Assembly: GCF_022346425.1 (NCBI RefSeq)
Contig: NZ_JAKRCW010000004.1
Location: 62,001-126,000, forward strand
DNA: 64,000 nt
Source of the DNA: Pseudoglutamicibacter albus
GTDB lineage: Bacteria; Actinomycetota; Actinomycetes; Actinomycetales; Micrococcaceae
Reading direction: 5' to 3'
Shown here in pieces: positions 9,916 to 18,953 of this stretch. The notes beneath the pieces are model-generated. The model saw nothing but the letters and a program-made list of their open reading frames with translations, did not search any database and was not told the origin of the DNA. Each line of letters opens with the position of its first letter. Positions within the stretch are counted from its first letter, which is position 1. A program made the position numbers and the translations under genes.

Positions 9916-11703
9916 ATGCAGGTACATCAGTACGACGTCGTGATCGTCGGTGCCGGCGGCGCCGGCATGCGCGCAGCCATCGAGGCTGGTCAGCGTGCAC
10001 ACACCGCGGTCTTGACTAAGCTCTACCCAACCCGTTCTCACACCGGTGCCGCTCAGGGCGGTATGTGTGCAGCGTTGGCCAACGTTGAAGAGGACAACTG
10101 GGAATGGCACACGTTCGACACCATTAAGGGTGGCGACTACCTGGTTGACCAGGATGCCGCAGAGATCATGGCTAAAGAGGCCATTGACGCGGTGATCGAC
10201 CTTGAGCAGATGGGTCTCCCGTTCAACCGCACCCCAGAGGGCAAGATTGACCAGCGTCGCTTCGGTGGCCACACCCGCGACCACGGCAAGGCCCCGGTCC
10301 GCCGTGCATGCTACGCCGCTGACCGCACGGGTCACATGATTCTGCAGACCCTCTACCAAAACTGCGTTAAGCACAACGTCGAGTTCTTCAACGAGGTATA
10401 TGTTCTTGACCTGTTGCTGACCGAAGAGGACGCAACCCGTGAGGACGGCACCGCCTACAAGCAGAAGCGCGTTGCAGGTGTGGTGACCTACGATCTGGCA
10501 ACTGGTGAGATCGAGGTCTTCCAGGCTAAGTCGGTTGTCTTCGCAACCGGCGGTGCAGGCAAGATCTTCAAGACCACCTCGAACGCTCACACCCTCACCG
10601 GTGACGGCATGGCGATCGCGTTCCGCGCAGGCCTGCCGCTTGAGGACATGGAGTTCGTCCAGTTCCACCCAACCGGCCTCGCAGGCCTCGGCATCCTCCT
10701 TTCCGAGGCTGCCCGCGGTGAAGGTGGCGTGCTGCGTAACGGTGACGGTGAGCGCTTTATGGAGCGTTATGCACCAACCATTAAGGACCTCGCACCACGT
10801 GACATCGTGGCGCGTTCGATGGCTCAGGAAGTTCGCGAAGGCCGCGGTGCCGGCCCGAAGAAGGACTACGTCCTGCTCGACCTGACCCACCTCGAGCCGT
10901 CCCACATCGACGAGAAGCTCCCGGACATCACCGAGTTCGCACGCACCTACCTCGGTGTTGAGCCTTACACAGAGCCAGTGCCGGTCTTCCCGACCGCTCA
11001 TTACGTCATGGGTGGTATCCCAACCAACGTCAAGGGCGAGGTTCTCCAGGATAACGACACGATCGTGCCGGGCCTCTACGCCGCAGGTGAGGTCGCTTGC
11101 GTTTCCGTCCACGGCTCCAACCGTTTGGGCACCAACTCGCTTCTGGACATCAACGTGTTCGGTAAGCGTTCCGGTATCAACGCGGCAGCTTACGCTCGCG
11201 ATGCCGAGTTCGTTGCCGTCCCAGAGAACCCGACCGCGTTTGTCGAAGAGCAGATCAACCACGCTCTGCACAACGACGGCCCGGAGCGCGTTGCACACAT
11301 CCGTGCAGAACTGCAGCAGACCATGGACACCAACATGCAGGTGTTCCGTTCTCAAGCCTCCATGAAGCAGGCCCTCGATGACATCGAGGCTCTGCGTGAG
11401 CGCTACAAGTCGGTAGGTATCCAGGACAAGGGCAAGCGCTTCAACCTGGACCTGCTCGAAGCGATCGAGCTCGGCTTCCTGCTCGACCTTGCCGAGGTCA
11501 TGACTGTTGCTGCTATGCACCGTCACGAATCCCGCGGTGGCCACTACCACGAGGACTACCCGAACCGTGACGACGAGAACTTCATGAAGCACTCCATGAT
11601 CTACAAGGACGAGTCCGCCAACATTGACGGCACTCGCGGCCTGCGTTTCGATACCAAGCCGGTTGTCTTCACCCGCTACGAACCAATGGAGCGTAAGTAC
11701 TGA
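9916..11703 (+). CDS. sdhA: Succinate dehydrogenase flavoprotein subunit
   Basis: SdhA carries covalent FAD and oxidises succinate to fumarate on the cytoplasmic face of the membrane. The 595-aa sequence has the FAD dinucleotide loop VVIVGAGGAGMRAA at residues 8-21, the flavinylation motif RSHTGAAQGG with His42 as the covalent FAD ligand, the substrate-binding QFHPTGLAGLG, the catalytic arginine region VREGRGAGP, and HGSNRLGTNSLLD near the C-terminal third. AAAAGGA about 9 bases upstream supports the ATG. The stop codon shares one base with the sdhB ATG (TGATG), so the two subunits are translationally coupled. Confidence 0.97.
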   Translation: MQVHQYDVVIVGAGGAGMRAAIEAGQRAHTAVLTKLYPTRSHTGAAQGGMCAALANVEEDNWEWHTFDTIKGGDYLVDQDAAEIMAKEAIDAVIDLEQMGLPFNRTPEGKIDQRRFGGHTRDHGKAPVRRACYAADRTGHMILQTLYQNCVKHNVEFFNEVYVLDLLLTEEDATREDGTAYKQKRVAGVVTYDLATGEIEVFQAKSVVFATGGAGKIFKTTSNAHTLTGDGMAIAFRAGLPLEDMEFVQFHPTGLAGLGILLSEAARGEGGVLRNGDGERFMERYAPTIKDLAPRDIVARSMAQEVREGRGAGPKKDYVLLDLTHLEPSHIDEKLPDITEFARTYLGVEPYTEPVPVFPTAHYVMGGIPTNVKGEVLQDNDTIVPGLYAAGEVACVSVHGSNRLGTNSLLDINVFGKRSGINAAAYARDAEFVAVPENPTAFVEEQINHALHNDGPERVAHIRAELQQTMDTNMQVFRSQASMKQALDDIEALRERYKSVGIQDKGKRFNLDLLEAIELGFLLDLAEVMTVAAMHRHESRGGHYHEDYPNRDDENFMKHSMIYKDESANIDGTRGLRFDTKPVVFTRYEPMERKY

Positions 11704-12479
11704 TGTCTACCAACGTTGCTGAACCAGCATCCAAGATTGAGGTTGCTGGCTCCGATTCCGGCGAAATCGAGCAGTTCGATATCACCCTGAAGGTCCGCCG
11801 CTACAACCCGGAGGTCTCCGACGAGGCTCGCTGGGATGAGTTCAAGCTCACCATGTACGGCACCGACCGTGTTCTGGATGCCCTGCATCAAGCCAAGTGG
11901 GATCAGGACGGTTCGCTTTCGTTCCGTCGTTCCTGCGCACACGGTATTTGCGGCTCCGATGCTATGCGCATCAACGGTCGCAACCGTCTGGCTTGCAAGA
12001 CCCTGCTCAAGGACTTGGATACCTCCAAGCCAATCACCGTTGAGCCGATCAAGGGCCTGCCAGTCGAGAAGGACCTCATCGTGGACATGGAACCGTTCTT
12101 CCAGTCCTACCGTGAAGTCATGCCGTTCCTCGTGACCAAAGGCAACGCTCCAACGCGTGAGCGCCTGCAGTCCCAGGAAGAGCGCGCACGCTTCGATGAC
12201 ACGACCAAGTGCATCCTGTGTGCTGCATGCACCACTTCGTGCCCGATCTTCTGGACCGACGGCCAGTACTTCGGCCCTGCAGCAGTTGTGAACGCCCACC
12301 GCTTCATCTTCGACTCACGTGACGAGGCCGGGGATATGCGTCTTGAGGTTCTCAACGATAAGGAAGGCGTATGGCGTTGCCGCACAACCTTCAACTGCAC
12401 CGAGGCATGCCCACGCGGCATTCAGGTGACGAAGGCTATCGCTGAGGTCAAGCGCGCAATCCTGAACCGCACAATCTAA
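11703..12479 (+). CDS. sdhB: Succinate dehydrogenase iron-sulfur subunit
   Basis: SdhB passes electrons from FAD to quinone through three Fe-S clusters. All ligands are visible: the [2Fe-2S] site C78-x4-C83-x2-D86 and C98 (an aspartate in third place, as in E. coli SdhB), the [4Fe-4S] site C170-x2-C173-x2-C176 plus C180, and the [3Fe-4S] site C226-x5-C232-x3-C236. The 258-aa length is normal for the actinobacterial form with a short N-terminal extension. It ends the sdhCDAB operon and is followed within 35 bases by a very strong terminator hairpin. Confidence 0.97.
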   Translation: MSTNVAEPASKIEVAGSDSGEIEQFDITLKVRRYNPEVSDEARWDEFKLTMYGTDRVLDALHQAKWDQDGSLSFRRSCAHGICGSDAMRINGRNRLACKTLLKDLDTSKPITVEPIKGLPVEKDLIVDMEPFFQSYREVMPFLVTKGNAPTRERLQSQEERARFDDTTKCILCAACTTSCPIFWTDGQYFGPAAVVNAHRFIFDSRDEAGDMRLEVLNDKEGVWRCRTTFNCTEACPRGIQVTKAIAEVKRAILNRTI

Positions 12480-12513
12480 GGTGACAGGATGAACGCGTAG
12501 GGCTGAGCCCCTC

Positions 12514-12564
12514 AAACGTGTGCGGGCCGGAAAGGGAATGTCCCTTTCCGGCCCGCACACGTTT
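12514..12564. terminator. Bidirectional terminator between sdhB and the 2H phosphoesterase gene
   Basis: Two perfect 24-base arms (12514-12537 and 12541-12564) flank a 3-base loop. The right arm ends in GTTT and the left begins AAAC, so it can act on both strands and ends both converging genes. Confidence 0.9.
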
Positions 12565-12569
12565 AACGG

Positions 12570-13181
12570 TCATCCGCTGAAGGCAAGTTCCTCGATCTGG
12601 GTCCAGGACCCAGCGCCATCGCCCACATGCACCGTGACGCCGTGGGCGGACATGTTGAATGAGACGTCCTCCCATTCGCGGCGCACCTGCGCAAGCCGCT
12701 CCGGCGCTACCTCCTGGGCCAGGGTCAGATGCGGCACAAACGGGTAGGCAGGCTTCGCATCGAGCGGGCCTGAATGGAGGCGTTCATGCAGTTCGGTGAG
12801 TTCCCGCTCCCCTTCCGCAACGCGCAGATAGGTCACCGGCGAGACCGGATAGAACGTGTCTGTACCTGCGAACCTCAACGGGAACGGAGAGAACGCCGAA
12901 ACGACATTGCGGATATGCGCTATGGCCTCGGCCGGGTCAGGTAACGGGACCCCCGACATCAGCGTGATGTGAGGAGGGATGTACGCGTACGGGTCACCGG
13001 TGGCGGCACGGGTCGCAGACACCTTGCGGGCGTACTCGCCCTCGACGGGGATCACGATGCCAAGAAAGGACCGGCCCTCGCCTATCGCGCCTGCCATCTG
13101 GCCTGCGCTTAGCTGCGTGCTCGTAGCAAGAGTGCGCGCACTTTCCTCGTGTGTGCCGTGCTCATAGCGTTCGGTACCCAT
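12570..13181 (-). CDS. 2'-5' RNA ligase / 2H phosphoesterase family protein
   Basis: Two HxT-type motifs, HITL with His71 and HLTL with His150, identify a 2H phosphoesterase, the fold shared by ThpR/LigT RNA 2'-5' ligases and cyclic nucleotide phosphodiesterases. The two histidines face each other in the active site. At 203 residues it is a single-domain protein; about 35 N-terminal residues before the fold are disordered and rich in S/T/A. Physiological substrates of bacterial members are generally unknown, so only the family is assigned. It converges with sdhB, sharing the terminator at 12514-12564. Start: ATG with AAGG about 8 bases upstream. Confidence 0.82.
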   Translation of the reverse strand: MGTERYEHGTHEESARTLATSTQLSAGQMAGAIGEGRSFLGIVIPVEGEYARKVSATRAATGDPYAYIPPHITLMSGVPLPDPAEAIAHIRNVVSAFSPFPLRFAGTDTFYPVSPVTYLRVAEGERELTELHERLHSGPLDAKPAYPFVPHLTLAQEVAPERLAQVRREWEDVSFNMSAHGVTVHVGDGAGSWTQIEELAFSG

Positions 13182-13234
13182 AGTTGAACCTTACCGTGGC
13201 ATTCTCACACCTTCGCGTAATAACAGTTGCCGCG

Positions 13235-14308
13235 TTAGTTCAGGCGTGCAGGTGGCAGGAAACCTACCGCGTCGTAGACCTCTTTGAGGGTCTCTTGAGC
13301 CACGGCGCGGGCCTTCGCGGCACCAACGGCGAGCAGCCGGTCGAGTTCGGCTGGGTCGTCCAGCAGTTCCAGCGTGCGTTCGCGTACCGGCTCGAGCGCT
13401 GCGACCACGGCGTCGGCAACATCGACCTTGAGGTGACCGTACATCTTGCCTTCGTATTCGGCAACGAGGGTATCGATCGGCTTCTCGGTCACGGCGGAGA
13501 GGATCGAGAGCAGGTTGGATACGCCCGGCTTGGATTCGCGGTCGAAGGACACCTCAGTCCCGGTGTCAGTTACCGCGGACTTGATGCGCTTAGCGATCGT
13601 CTTGGGTGCGTCCAGGATGTCGATACGGCCGTTCGGTGACGCCCCGGACTTCGACATCTTCGACGTCGGCTCCTGCAGATCATAGATGCGCGCACCGTTG
13701 GGTGGGTTGACGGCCTTCGGAACCACGAACACCTCGCCGAAGCGATGGTTGAAGCGTTGCGCGAGCGTGCGGGTCAGCTCGACGTGCTGGGTCTGGTCGT
13801 CGCCGACCGGCACCTGATCTGCCTTGTACAGCAGGATGTCGGCCGCCATGAGCGACGGGTAGGTGAACAGGCCGACGTTGGTTGAGTCGGCGCCGTAGCG
13901 GCTCGATTTGTCTTTGAACTGGGTCATGCGGGAGGCCTCACCGAAACCGGTGATGCACTGCAGAACCCAGTTGAGTTCGGCGTGCTCTGGGATGTGGGAC
14001 TGGATGAACAGCGTGGCTTTGTCGACGTCCACCCCGCCTGCGATGTACTGCGCGGCGGTCGTGCGGGTGCGCTGAGCAAGGTTGGTTGAGCCGTCTGGGG
14101 AGGTGATCGAGTGCAGGTCCGGAACAAAATAGAAGGCATCCGCATCGTGCTGGAGCTTCACGAACTGCACGAGCGCACCGAGGTAGTTACCGAGGTGCAG
14201 GGAGTCCGCAGATGGCTGCATCCCTGACAGGATGCGCGGACGGTGCGGCGTTTCGGTTGCCTCAGTTGTTTCAGTCGCTGTTTCGGTTTCGGTCGCTTCG
14301 GTGCTCAT
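13235..14308 (-). CDS. trpS: Tryptophan--tRNA ligase
   Basis: TrpS charges tRNA-Trp. This 357-aa class I synthetase shows the HIGH-like motif HLGN at residues 38-41 in [15 protein letters not shown], the tryptophan-pocket segment [12 protein letters not shown], and the KMSKS loop ([10 protein letters not shown]). The first 22 residues are a T/E-rich repeat ([17 protein letters not shown]) absent from most homologues and encoded by near-repetitive codons. An internal start after it cannot be excluded, but no in-frame ATG lies between it and the fold. A weak AAGGA sits about 13 bases upstream. The gene stands alone on the minus strand between xth and the 2H gene. Confidence 0.95.
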   Translation of the reverse strand: MSTEATETETATETTEATETPHRPRILSGMQPSADSLHLGNYLGALVQFVKLQHDADAFYFVPDLHSITSPDGSTNLAQRTRTTAAQYIAGGVDVDKATLFIQSHIPEHAELNWVLQCITGFGEASRMTQFKDKSSRYGADSTNVGLFTYPSLMAADILLYKADQVPVGDDQTQHVELTRTLAQRFNHRFGEVFVVPKAVNPPNGARIYDLQEPTSKMSKSGASPNGRIDILDAPKTIAKRIKSAVTDTGTEVSFDRESKPGVSNLLSILSAVTEKPIDTLVAEYEGKMYGHLKVDVADAVVAALEPVRERTLELLDDPAELDRLLAVGAAKARAVAQETLKEVYDAVGFLPPARLN

Positions 14309-14383
14309 GGTGATGCTGATGTCCTTCGGGTGTATGCGCTGTTGCCGTGTGTGCTGGAGGCTACGCTTAGTGCAGCCGGCGCG

Positions 14384-15190
14384 CTAGATGCTGTAATCGA
14401 TGACGAGTGCGGAGTGGTCTGATACTCGCTTGTCGTAGGATTCGGCGCGGTCCACTCGCGCTTCGATCGCGCGGCCGGCAAGCTCTGGCGTGGCCATGTG
14501 GTAGTCGATGCGCCAGCCGGCGTCGTTGTCGAAGGCCTTCCCGCGGTAGGACCACCACGTGTACGGTCCCGGAACGTCCCCTGCGAGTTCGCGGGCGACA
14601 TCCTTGTAGCCGATCTCGCCGAAGAACTTATCGAAGTAGGCGCGCTCTTCCGGGAGGAAGCCGGCGTTCTTGACGTTGCCCTTCCAGTTCTTGATGTCAA
14701 GTTCGGTGTGTCCCACGTTGAGATCGCCCACGATCAGCACGTCGTCTGCCTGCTTTGCCAGTTCCGGCATGCGCACGAGCATCGTGTCGAGGAACTTGTA
14801 TTTATCGTCCTGGCGTGGGGTGTCCACCTCGCCAGAGTGAACATATGCGGAGACGACGGTGAGCTTACGGCCGTTGATGGTGTAGTCGGCTTCGACCCAG
14901 CGGCCGGAGGTCTCAAAGTATGGTTCACCGATTCCAATGCGGGTCGCATCCGGCTCCCGTTTCGAGGCGATGAGCACGCCAGCACGGCCCTTATCTGCGG
15001 CTTCTGCGTGCAGAACGTGCCAGTCGCTTCCTTCGAAGTGTTTCTCAACGATCGCATCGGGTGCGCGCACTTCCTGGAGCGCGAGGATGTCTACGCCGCG
15101 GTCCTCGAGCCACTCATCAAATCCGCGGCGGGCGGCGGCGCGGATTCCGTTGACGTTGAAGGATGCTACTCGCAATACGTTCTCAGACAC
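14384..15190 (-). CDS. xth: Exodeoxyribonuclease III
   Basis: This 268-aa enzyme belongs to the ExoIII/APE1 endonuclease-exonuclease-phosphatase fold, which nicks DNA at abasic sites and removes 3' blocking groups in base excision repair. Motifs in order: FNVNGIRAA (11-19), LALQEVR with the metal-binding Glu40, ADYTINGRKLTVVSAYV, VGDLNVGH (catalytic Asp and Asn), WRIDYHMAT and the terminal SDHSALVID with the catalytic Asp-His pair. The start is a GTG at 15190 with AAAGG about 7 bases upstream. Transcribed in the same direction as trpS. Confidence 0.95.
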   Translation of the reverse strand: MSENVLRVASFNVNGIRAAARRGFDEWLEDRGVDILALQEVRAPDAIVEKHFEGSDWHVLHAEAADKGRAGVLIASKREPDATRIGIGEPYFETSGRWVEADYTINGRKLTVVSAYVHSGEVDTPRQDDKYKFLDTMLVRMPELAKQADDVLIVGDLNVGHTELDIKNWKGNVKNAGFLPEERAYFDKFFGEIGYKDVARELAGDVPGPYTWWSYRGKAFDNDAGWRIDYHMATPELAGRAIEARVDRAESYDKRVSDHSALVIDYSI

Positions 15191-15241
15191 TCAAATACCT
15201 TTAGCTTGATCGGTTTCCTGTGCGTGTATAGCGCGCATTCG

Positions 15242-15286
15242 GCGCAGGTTCGCTGCGGGCTGGATGCGGGTTCAGTGCGGGCCTGC
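15242..15286. repeat. Four 11-bp tandem repeat units between xth and the downstream membrane protein gene
   Basis: TGCGGG starts at 15254, 15265 and 15276 (period 11), preceded by a degenerate copy (GCGCAGGTTCG) at 15242. It lies in the 105-base gap upstream of xth. No function is evident. Confidence 0.45.
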
Positions 15287-15295
15287 CGCCCAGTG

Positions 15296-15859
15296 TTAGT
15301 CGATGATCTCGCCTTCGACTGTGCTGGTGTGGCGGTCTTTGCGGCGCTGCTTGATCATGTCGCGTGCGTTGGTCGCGGTGATGTTGATGGTGTCCAGAGC
15401 GCGGTTGACCATGTCTTTGGCTTGTTCGTCGTCTTTGCCGAGGTTGTCCATAACCACGCCGTATTGGACCTGGACGATCTTGAAGGAGTGATCAAGCTTC
15501 ATCTCGTGGTTCATTTCGGCTTCACTGATCACGCCTGGGCGGGTGCTGTCTGGGCTCGCGTCGTTGGAGAGTTTCGCGGCGAGGTTCGCGTTCGTTTTAT
15601 CCCACCTACGTCCCACGGCCCGGGCACCGGCGCGCAGGGTCAAGAACACGCCAGCAACGAGCAAAAGCCACAGGCCGGTGATGATCACGACGATCCAGCC
15701 GACAACCTGGTTGGAGTTCGCGGCGAAGATGATGGCAACGATGAGCGCGAACGTCAGCACGGCCATCATCCAGGGGGCCATGCCGAGCGGGCGAGCGACG
15801 TTCCGAGCGCGCGCGTTGGCCTGTTTATTAGACGAAGGGAGTTCAGACATGATGTCCAT
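15296..15859 (-). CDS. Small two-helix membrane protein of unknown function
   Basis: I do not recognise a characterised family. The 187-aa product has a short basic N-terminus, two closely spaced hydrophobic helices (about residues 28-48 and 53-75, a hairpin in the membrane), then about 110 soluble residues. The soluble part contains a helical acidic/basic stretch (MVNRALDTINITATNARDMIKQRRKDRH) and ends EGEIID. Its codon use matches its neighbours. Either ATG 15859 or ATG 15850 could start it; neither has a strong ribosome-binding site. It lies between xth and the ABC exporter genes, on the same strand. Confidence 0.65.
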   Translation of the reverse strand: MDIMSELPSSNKQANARARNVARPLGMAPWMMAVLTFALIVAIIFAANSNQVVGWIVVIITGLWLLLVAGVFLTLRAGARAVGRRWDKTNANLAAKLSNDASPDSTRPGVISEAEMNHEMKLDHSFKIVQVQYGVVMDNLGKDDEQAKDMVNRALDTINITATNARDMIKQRRKDRHTSTVEGEIID

Positions 15860-15917
15860 TATCCCAGATGCCTCAGCCGCCCACGTCCCCGCTCACGTGT
15901 TGTGTCCAGCTCACTCG

Positions 15918-17834
15918 TTAGGTGAGGAACATCTTCTTGAACCGCATCGTCGCGACCGTCAGCCCTGCGACCGCCATGACAACGAAGTACAGAACGTGCC
16001 ACAGGATGTCGATGGTGAAGGTCGAGGTCGCAAGCATGCGCAGCAGGTCGACGCCGTGCCACAGCGGTAGCGACGCGATGACGGCCTGTACGGCTTGCGG
16101 GTACACGTCCAGCGGGAAGAAGGTCGCGGAAAACAGGGTCAGCGGCTGGACGATCATGTTGAGCCAGTCGAGGTGCTGGAATCGGGTGAACCACGTGGTG
16201 ATGGCCATGAACACTGCCGCGAATCCGAACGCGATCAGCACCGCTGCCGGGATCATGAGCAGGCCACTACCCCACTCCACGAGGCCCGCCGCCGCGGCAA
16301 TGAGGTAGAAGCCGAGCGAATAGATGAACCCGCGGATCATCGCCATCGTAATTTCACCGATCGCAACGTCCATCGGGCCGAGCGAGGTGTTGAGCATGAC
16401 CCGGTACAGCTTCGCGTAGCGCAGCTTGAAGAACATGTTGTTGGTGTCCATGAGGGCACCGTTCATCGCTGAAACCGCGAGCAAGCCCGGCGCGATGTAT
16501 GCCGCGTAGCTCATCGTCTGCCCGCCTGGGCCTTCGACCCCGCTGATGACCACGCCGAGGCCGAAACCGAGCGAGGCGAGATACAGCACCGGCTCCGCAA
16601 AGCCGGTCACGATCACGATCCACGTGGAGTTCTTGGTCGCCATCCACGAACGTTCCATGACCGCTTTAGCGTTGCGGCCATACAGGTTAGATAGCCAACG
16701 ACGCCGTGGCTTGCTAGCTTGCGAAAGCGCGGCTTGTGCTGTGCCCTGGGCCTGGGCAGCTGCCGGGGCGGAAGGTGCGGAGTCTTCATGCGCATTCTGC
16801 GCATCGGCGGAACCGGTGCCCTGGCTTCCGTAACCGACCGCGTACGGATCGCCTGCTTCACCCGAGGTGTCAGCGGGGCTCACGCTCGCCATCGTCTTCT
16901 TGGCGGCGCGGGCACCCCACACGCGCGTCTTGACTTTTTCGCCGCGCAAACGGCGGTAATAGCGGGTCTGGGCGATCAGGAACGCGATCACGGCGACCAC
17001 GATCATGACGCCGAGGTGGACCGGGAACATCCACGGCTCAACCTCGTGCCCGTAGATCGCCCACCGGTTCAGCTCGGTTGCATGCCAGATGGGTGAGATC
17101 CAGCCGATCCACTGCAGGTAGATCGGCAGGTGCTCGAGCGGGTAGAACGTTCCCGAAAACAGGAACATCGGCGTGACGATGAAGCGCATGATGACCGAGA
17201 ACTGGCCGCGCTCCTGGAAAATACCCGCCGCGAACGCCATACACGGCAAGCCGAAAGCGAGTGCTGCGATCGTCGAAAACACGATCACCAGGACGGCGCT
17301 CAGGCTGTGGATGACGCCGAAGGCCGCGAGGATCAGGAGCAACAGTAGGGTCTGCGCAACCACGCGTATAGAGACAGCGATCACCGTGCCCCGGGCGATC
17401 TGTTGCGGCGTGATCGGGGTGACCTGCGGCCCGTAATAGGTTCGGTTCCATTTGAACCCGCCCATCACTGGGAAGGTCATTTCCTCCATCGCGATGCCGA
17501 CCGCCATGGTCGCGGCGAGCGCGCCGGCGATGAAGGTGATGTACGGGACGCCATCGAAGCTCGTCTGATTATTCGTCAGGACGGCACCGAGGCCCACGCC
17601 CATCGTGACGAGGTACATGAGAGGGGTGCCGACGGAGTCCGCGAGGATCACGTCGATGTAGCGGCGCATCCCGCGGAAGAGGTACTCCGCGAAGTACCAG
17701 GAGCCTGCGCGGGAGACCTTCCGTGCGGAGCGGTCGCCTTGCTCCGTGGGCCCGGAGATCGGCTCGCGGCGGACGAGGACGTCGGCGCCTGTTGCTGAGG
17801 CGTCGATTACGTGTGCGTTATGAGGGTCAGTCAA
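15918..17834 (-). CDS. ABC-2 type exporter permease, two modules fused in one chain
   Basis: The 638-aa protein contains two complete ABC-2/NodJ-DrrB-type permease modules, about residues 45-300 and 385-638. Each has roughly six hydrophobic helices, a late FSGTFYPLEHLP / FSATFFPLDVYP segment and a following PIWHATELNR / PLWHGVDLLR box, the family signature. They are joined by an 80-residue soluble linker rich in A/Q/S. In most Actinobacteria the two permeases are separate genes or a single permease homodimerises; here one polypeptide supplies the whole membrane dimer. It overlaps the ATPase gene by 8 bases, so the two form one transporter. The substrate is unknown; related systems export lipids, oligosaccharides or drugs. 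Confidence 0.85.
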   Translation of the reverse strand: MTDPHNAHVIDASATGADVLVRREPISGPTEQGDRSARKVSRAGSWYFAEYLFRGMRRYIDVILADSVGTPLMYLVTMGVGLGAVLTNNQTSFDGVPYITFIAGALAATMAVGIAMEEMTFPVMGGFKWNRTYYGPQVTPITPQQIARGTVIAVSIRVVAQTLLLLLILAAFGVIHSLSAVLVIVFSTIAALAFGLPCMAFAAGIFQERGQFSVIMRFIVTPMFLFSGTFYPLEHLPIYLQWIGWISPIWHATELNRWAIYGHEVEPWMFPVHLGVMIVVAVIAFLIAQTRYYRRLRGEKVKTRVWGARAAKKTMASVSPADTSGEAGDPYAVGYGSQGTGSADAQNAHEDSAPSAPAAAQAQGTAQAALSQASKPRRRWLSNLYGRNAKAVMERSWMATKNSTWIVIVTGFAEPVLYLASLGFGLGVVISGVEGPGGQTMSYAAYIAPGLLAVSAMNGALMDTNNMFFKLRYAKLYRVMLNTSLGPMDVAIGEITMAMIRGFIYSLGFYLIAAAAGLVEWGSGLLMIPAAVLIAFGFAAVFMAITTWFTRFQHLDWLNMIVQPLTLFSATFFPLDVYPQAVQAVIASLPLWHGVDLLRMLATSTFTIDILWHVLYFVVMAVAGLTVATMRFKKMFLT

Positions 17835-18819
17835 TGAGGGACCGTCCTGTCAGGATCAGGAACACGTCTTCAAGCGATGCGCGGCGGGCCAGCGTCGATA
17901 CGGGGCGCAGCCCCAAGCTCACAGCGCGGGCAACCGCGGCCTCGCCGTCGTCGGCGTAGACAAGCACGCGGTCGGCCAGCGTTTCGGTTCGGAAGCCGTC
18001 TTTATTCAGGACCTCGGCCGCCGCAGCGTTCTTGTCGGAGCCGAAACGCATCTCTGCGACTTCGCGAGTCGCGTACTCGCGCACAAGCGCGGACGGCGAA
18101 CCTTCAGCTTTGATCTCGCCGCCATCGACCACGATGAGCCGGTCTGCGAGTTGCTCGGCCTCATCCATGAAGTGGGTCGTGATGATGAGCGTCGTGCCGC
18201 GTTCTTTGAGCCGGTAGAGGCGGTCCCACAGGATGTGACGGGCCTGTGGGTCGAGGCCAGTGGTTGGCTCGTCGAGCAGTAGCACGGCTGGATCGTTGAT
18301 GAGCGAGCGCGCGATGGTCAGGCGGCGCTTCATACCGCCTGAGAGCTGGTCGACGCGGTTGGCGGCCTTTTCCTCAAGTTGCGCAAACGCGAGCAGGTCT
18401 TTGATGCGCGGCACGATTTCGCGGCGTTTCATCCCGAAGTAGCGGCCGTAGATGTAGAGGTTGTCGCGGACGGTGAGCTCTTCGTCGAGGTTGTCTTGCT
18501 GCGGCACGACGCCGAGGTGGGCACGCAGGCGTGGACCTTCTTCGCTCGGGTCCATCCCGAGGATGCTGAGCTCGCCCGATGTGCGGGTTGAGACGCCGCC
18601 GATCATGTTCATGGTCGTGGACTTGCCTGCGCCGTTGGGGCCTAACAGGCCAAAGGATTCGCCTGCGGCGACGTCAAAGTCAATGCCGTTGACGGCTGTG
18701 AAATCCCCAAACTTCTTGGTTAGCGAACGCGCGCGCAGAACCGTTGGCGCGTCATTAGAAGAAGGTGTTTGAGGAGATGGTGCAGGTACCCCAGAATGGG
18801 CTTTTGAGTCGTGTGCCAC
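17827..18819 (-). CDS. ABC exporter ATP-binding protein (DrrA/NodI type)
   Basis: The 330-aa ATPase has Walker A GLLGPNGAGKST, Q-loop VVPQQDNLD, signature LSGGMKRRL, Walker B VLLLDEPTTGLD and the switch histidine in LIITTHFMDEAEQLADR. The last 90 residues form the extra C-terminal domain common in drug and lipid exporters of the DrrA group. The N-terminal 25 residues are a disordered S/P-rich stretch. The start is a GTG at 18819 with no obvious ribosome-binding site. It powers the fused permease encoded immediately downstream with 8 bases of overlap. Confidence 0.9.
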   Translation of the reverse strand: MAHDSKAHSGVPAPSPQTPSSNDAPTVLRARSLTKKFGDFTAVNGIDFDVAAGESFGLLGPNGAGKSTTMNMIGGVSTRTSGELSILGMDPSEEGPRLRAHLGVVPQQDNLDEELTVRDNLYIYGRYFGMKRREIVPRIKDLLAFAQLEEKAANRVDQLSGGMKRRLTIARSLINDPAVLLLDEPTTGLDPQARHILWDRLYRLKERGTTLIITTHFMDEAEQLADRLIVVDGGEIKAEGSPSALVREYATREVAEMRFGSDKNAAAAEVLNKDGFRTETLADRVLVYADDGEAAVARAVSLGLRPVSTLARRASLEDVFLILTGRSLID

Positions 18820-18912
18820 ACCATGACACTACATAAGGTGTGCCCACGGTCGCAACGAACACCCCGCCTCATCGCTCACCACGCTGTTACCGAGACGCCA
18901 AGAGTTCATTTC

Positions 18913-18935
18913 TTATTCTGAATTGTTCGGAATAA
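18913..18935. promoter_or_regulatory. Fur/PerR-type operator upstream of fur-katA
   Basis: The 23-bp segment centred on 18924 is a near-perfect palindrome: 9 of 11 arm positions pair, with TTATTC (18913-18918) and GAATAA (18930-18935) at the ends. It lies 18 bases before the fur start codon, where binding would block transcription. The AT-rich arms and autoregulatory position match FurA/CatR/PerR boxes of actinobacterial fur-catalase pairs. Confidence 0.6.
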
Positions 18936-18953
18936 TTTGTTAGAGTGTGTTGC

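Noticed and set aside
9829-11592. 587-codon open frame antisense to sdhA, and similar long antisense frames over purH (29600-31189, plus), icd (27956-29161, plus) and xth (14498-15925, plus).
   Set aside because: Each lies fully opposite a gene with clear family motifs, has a composition of mirror codons, no ribosome-binding site and no recognisable domain. High-G+C codon bias makes such shadows common.
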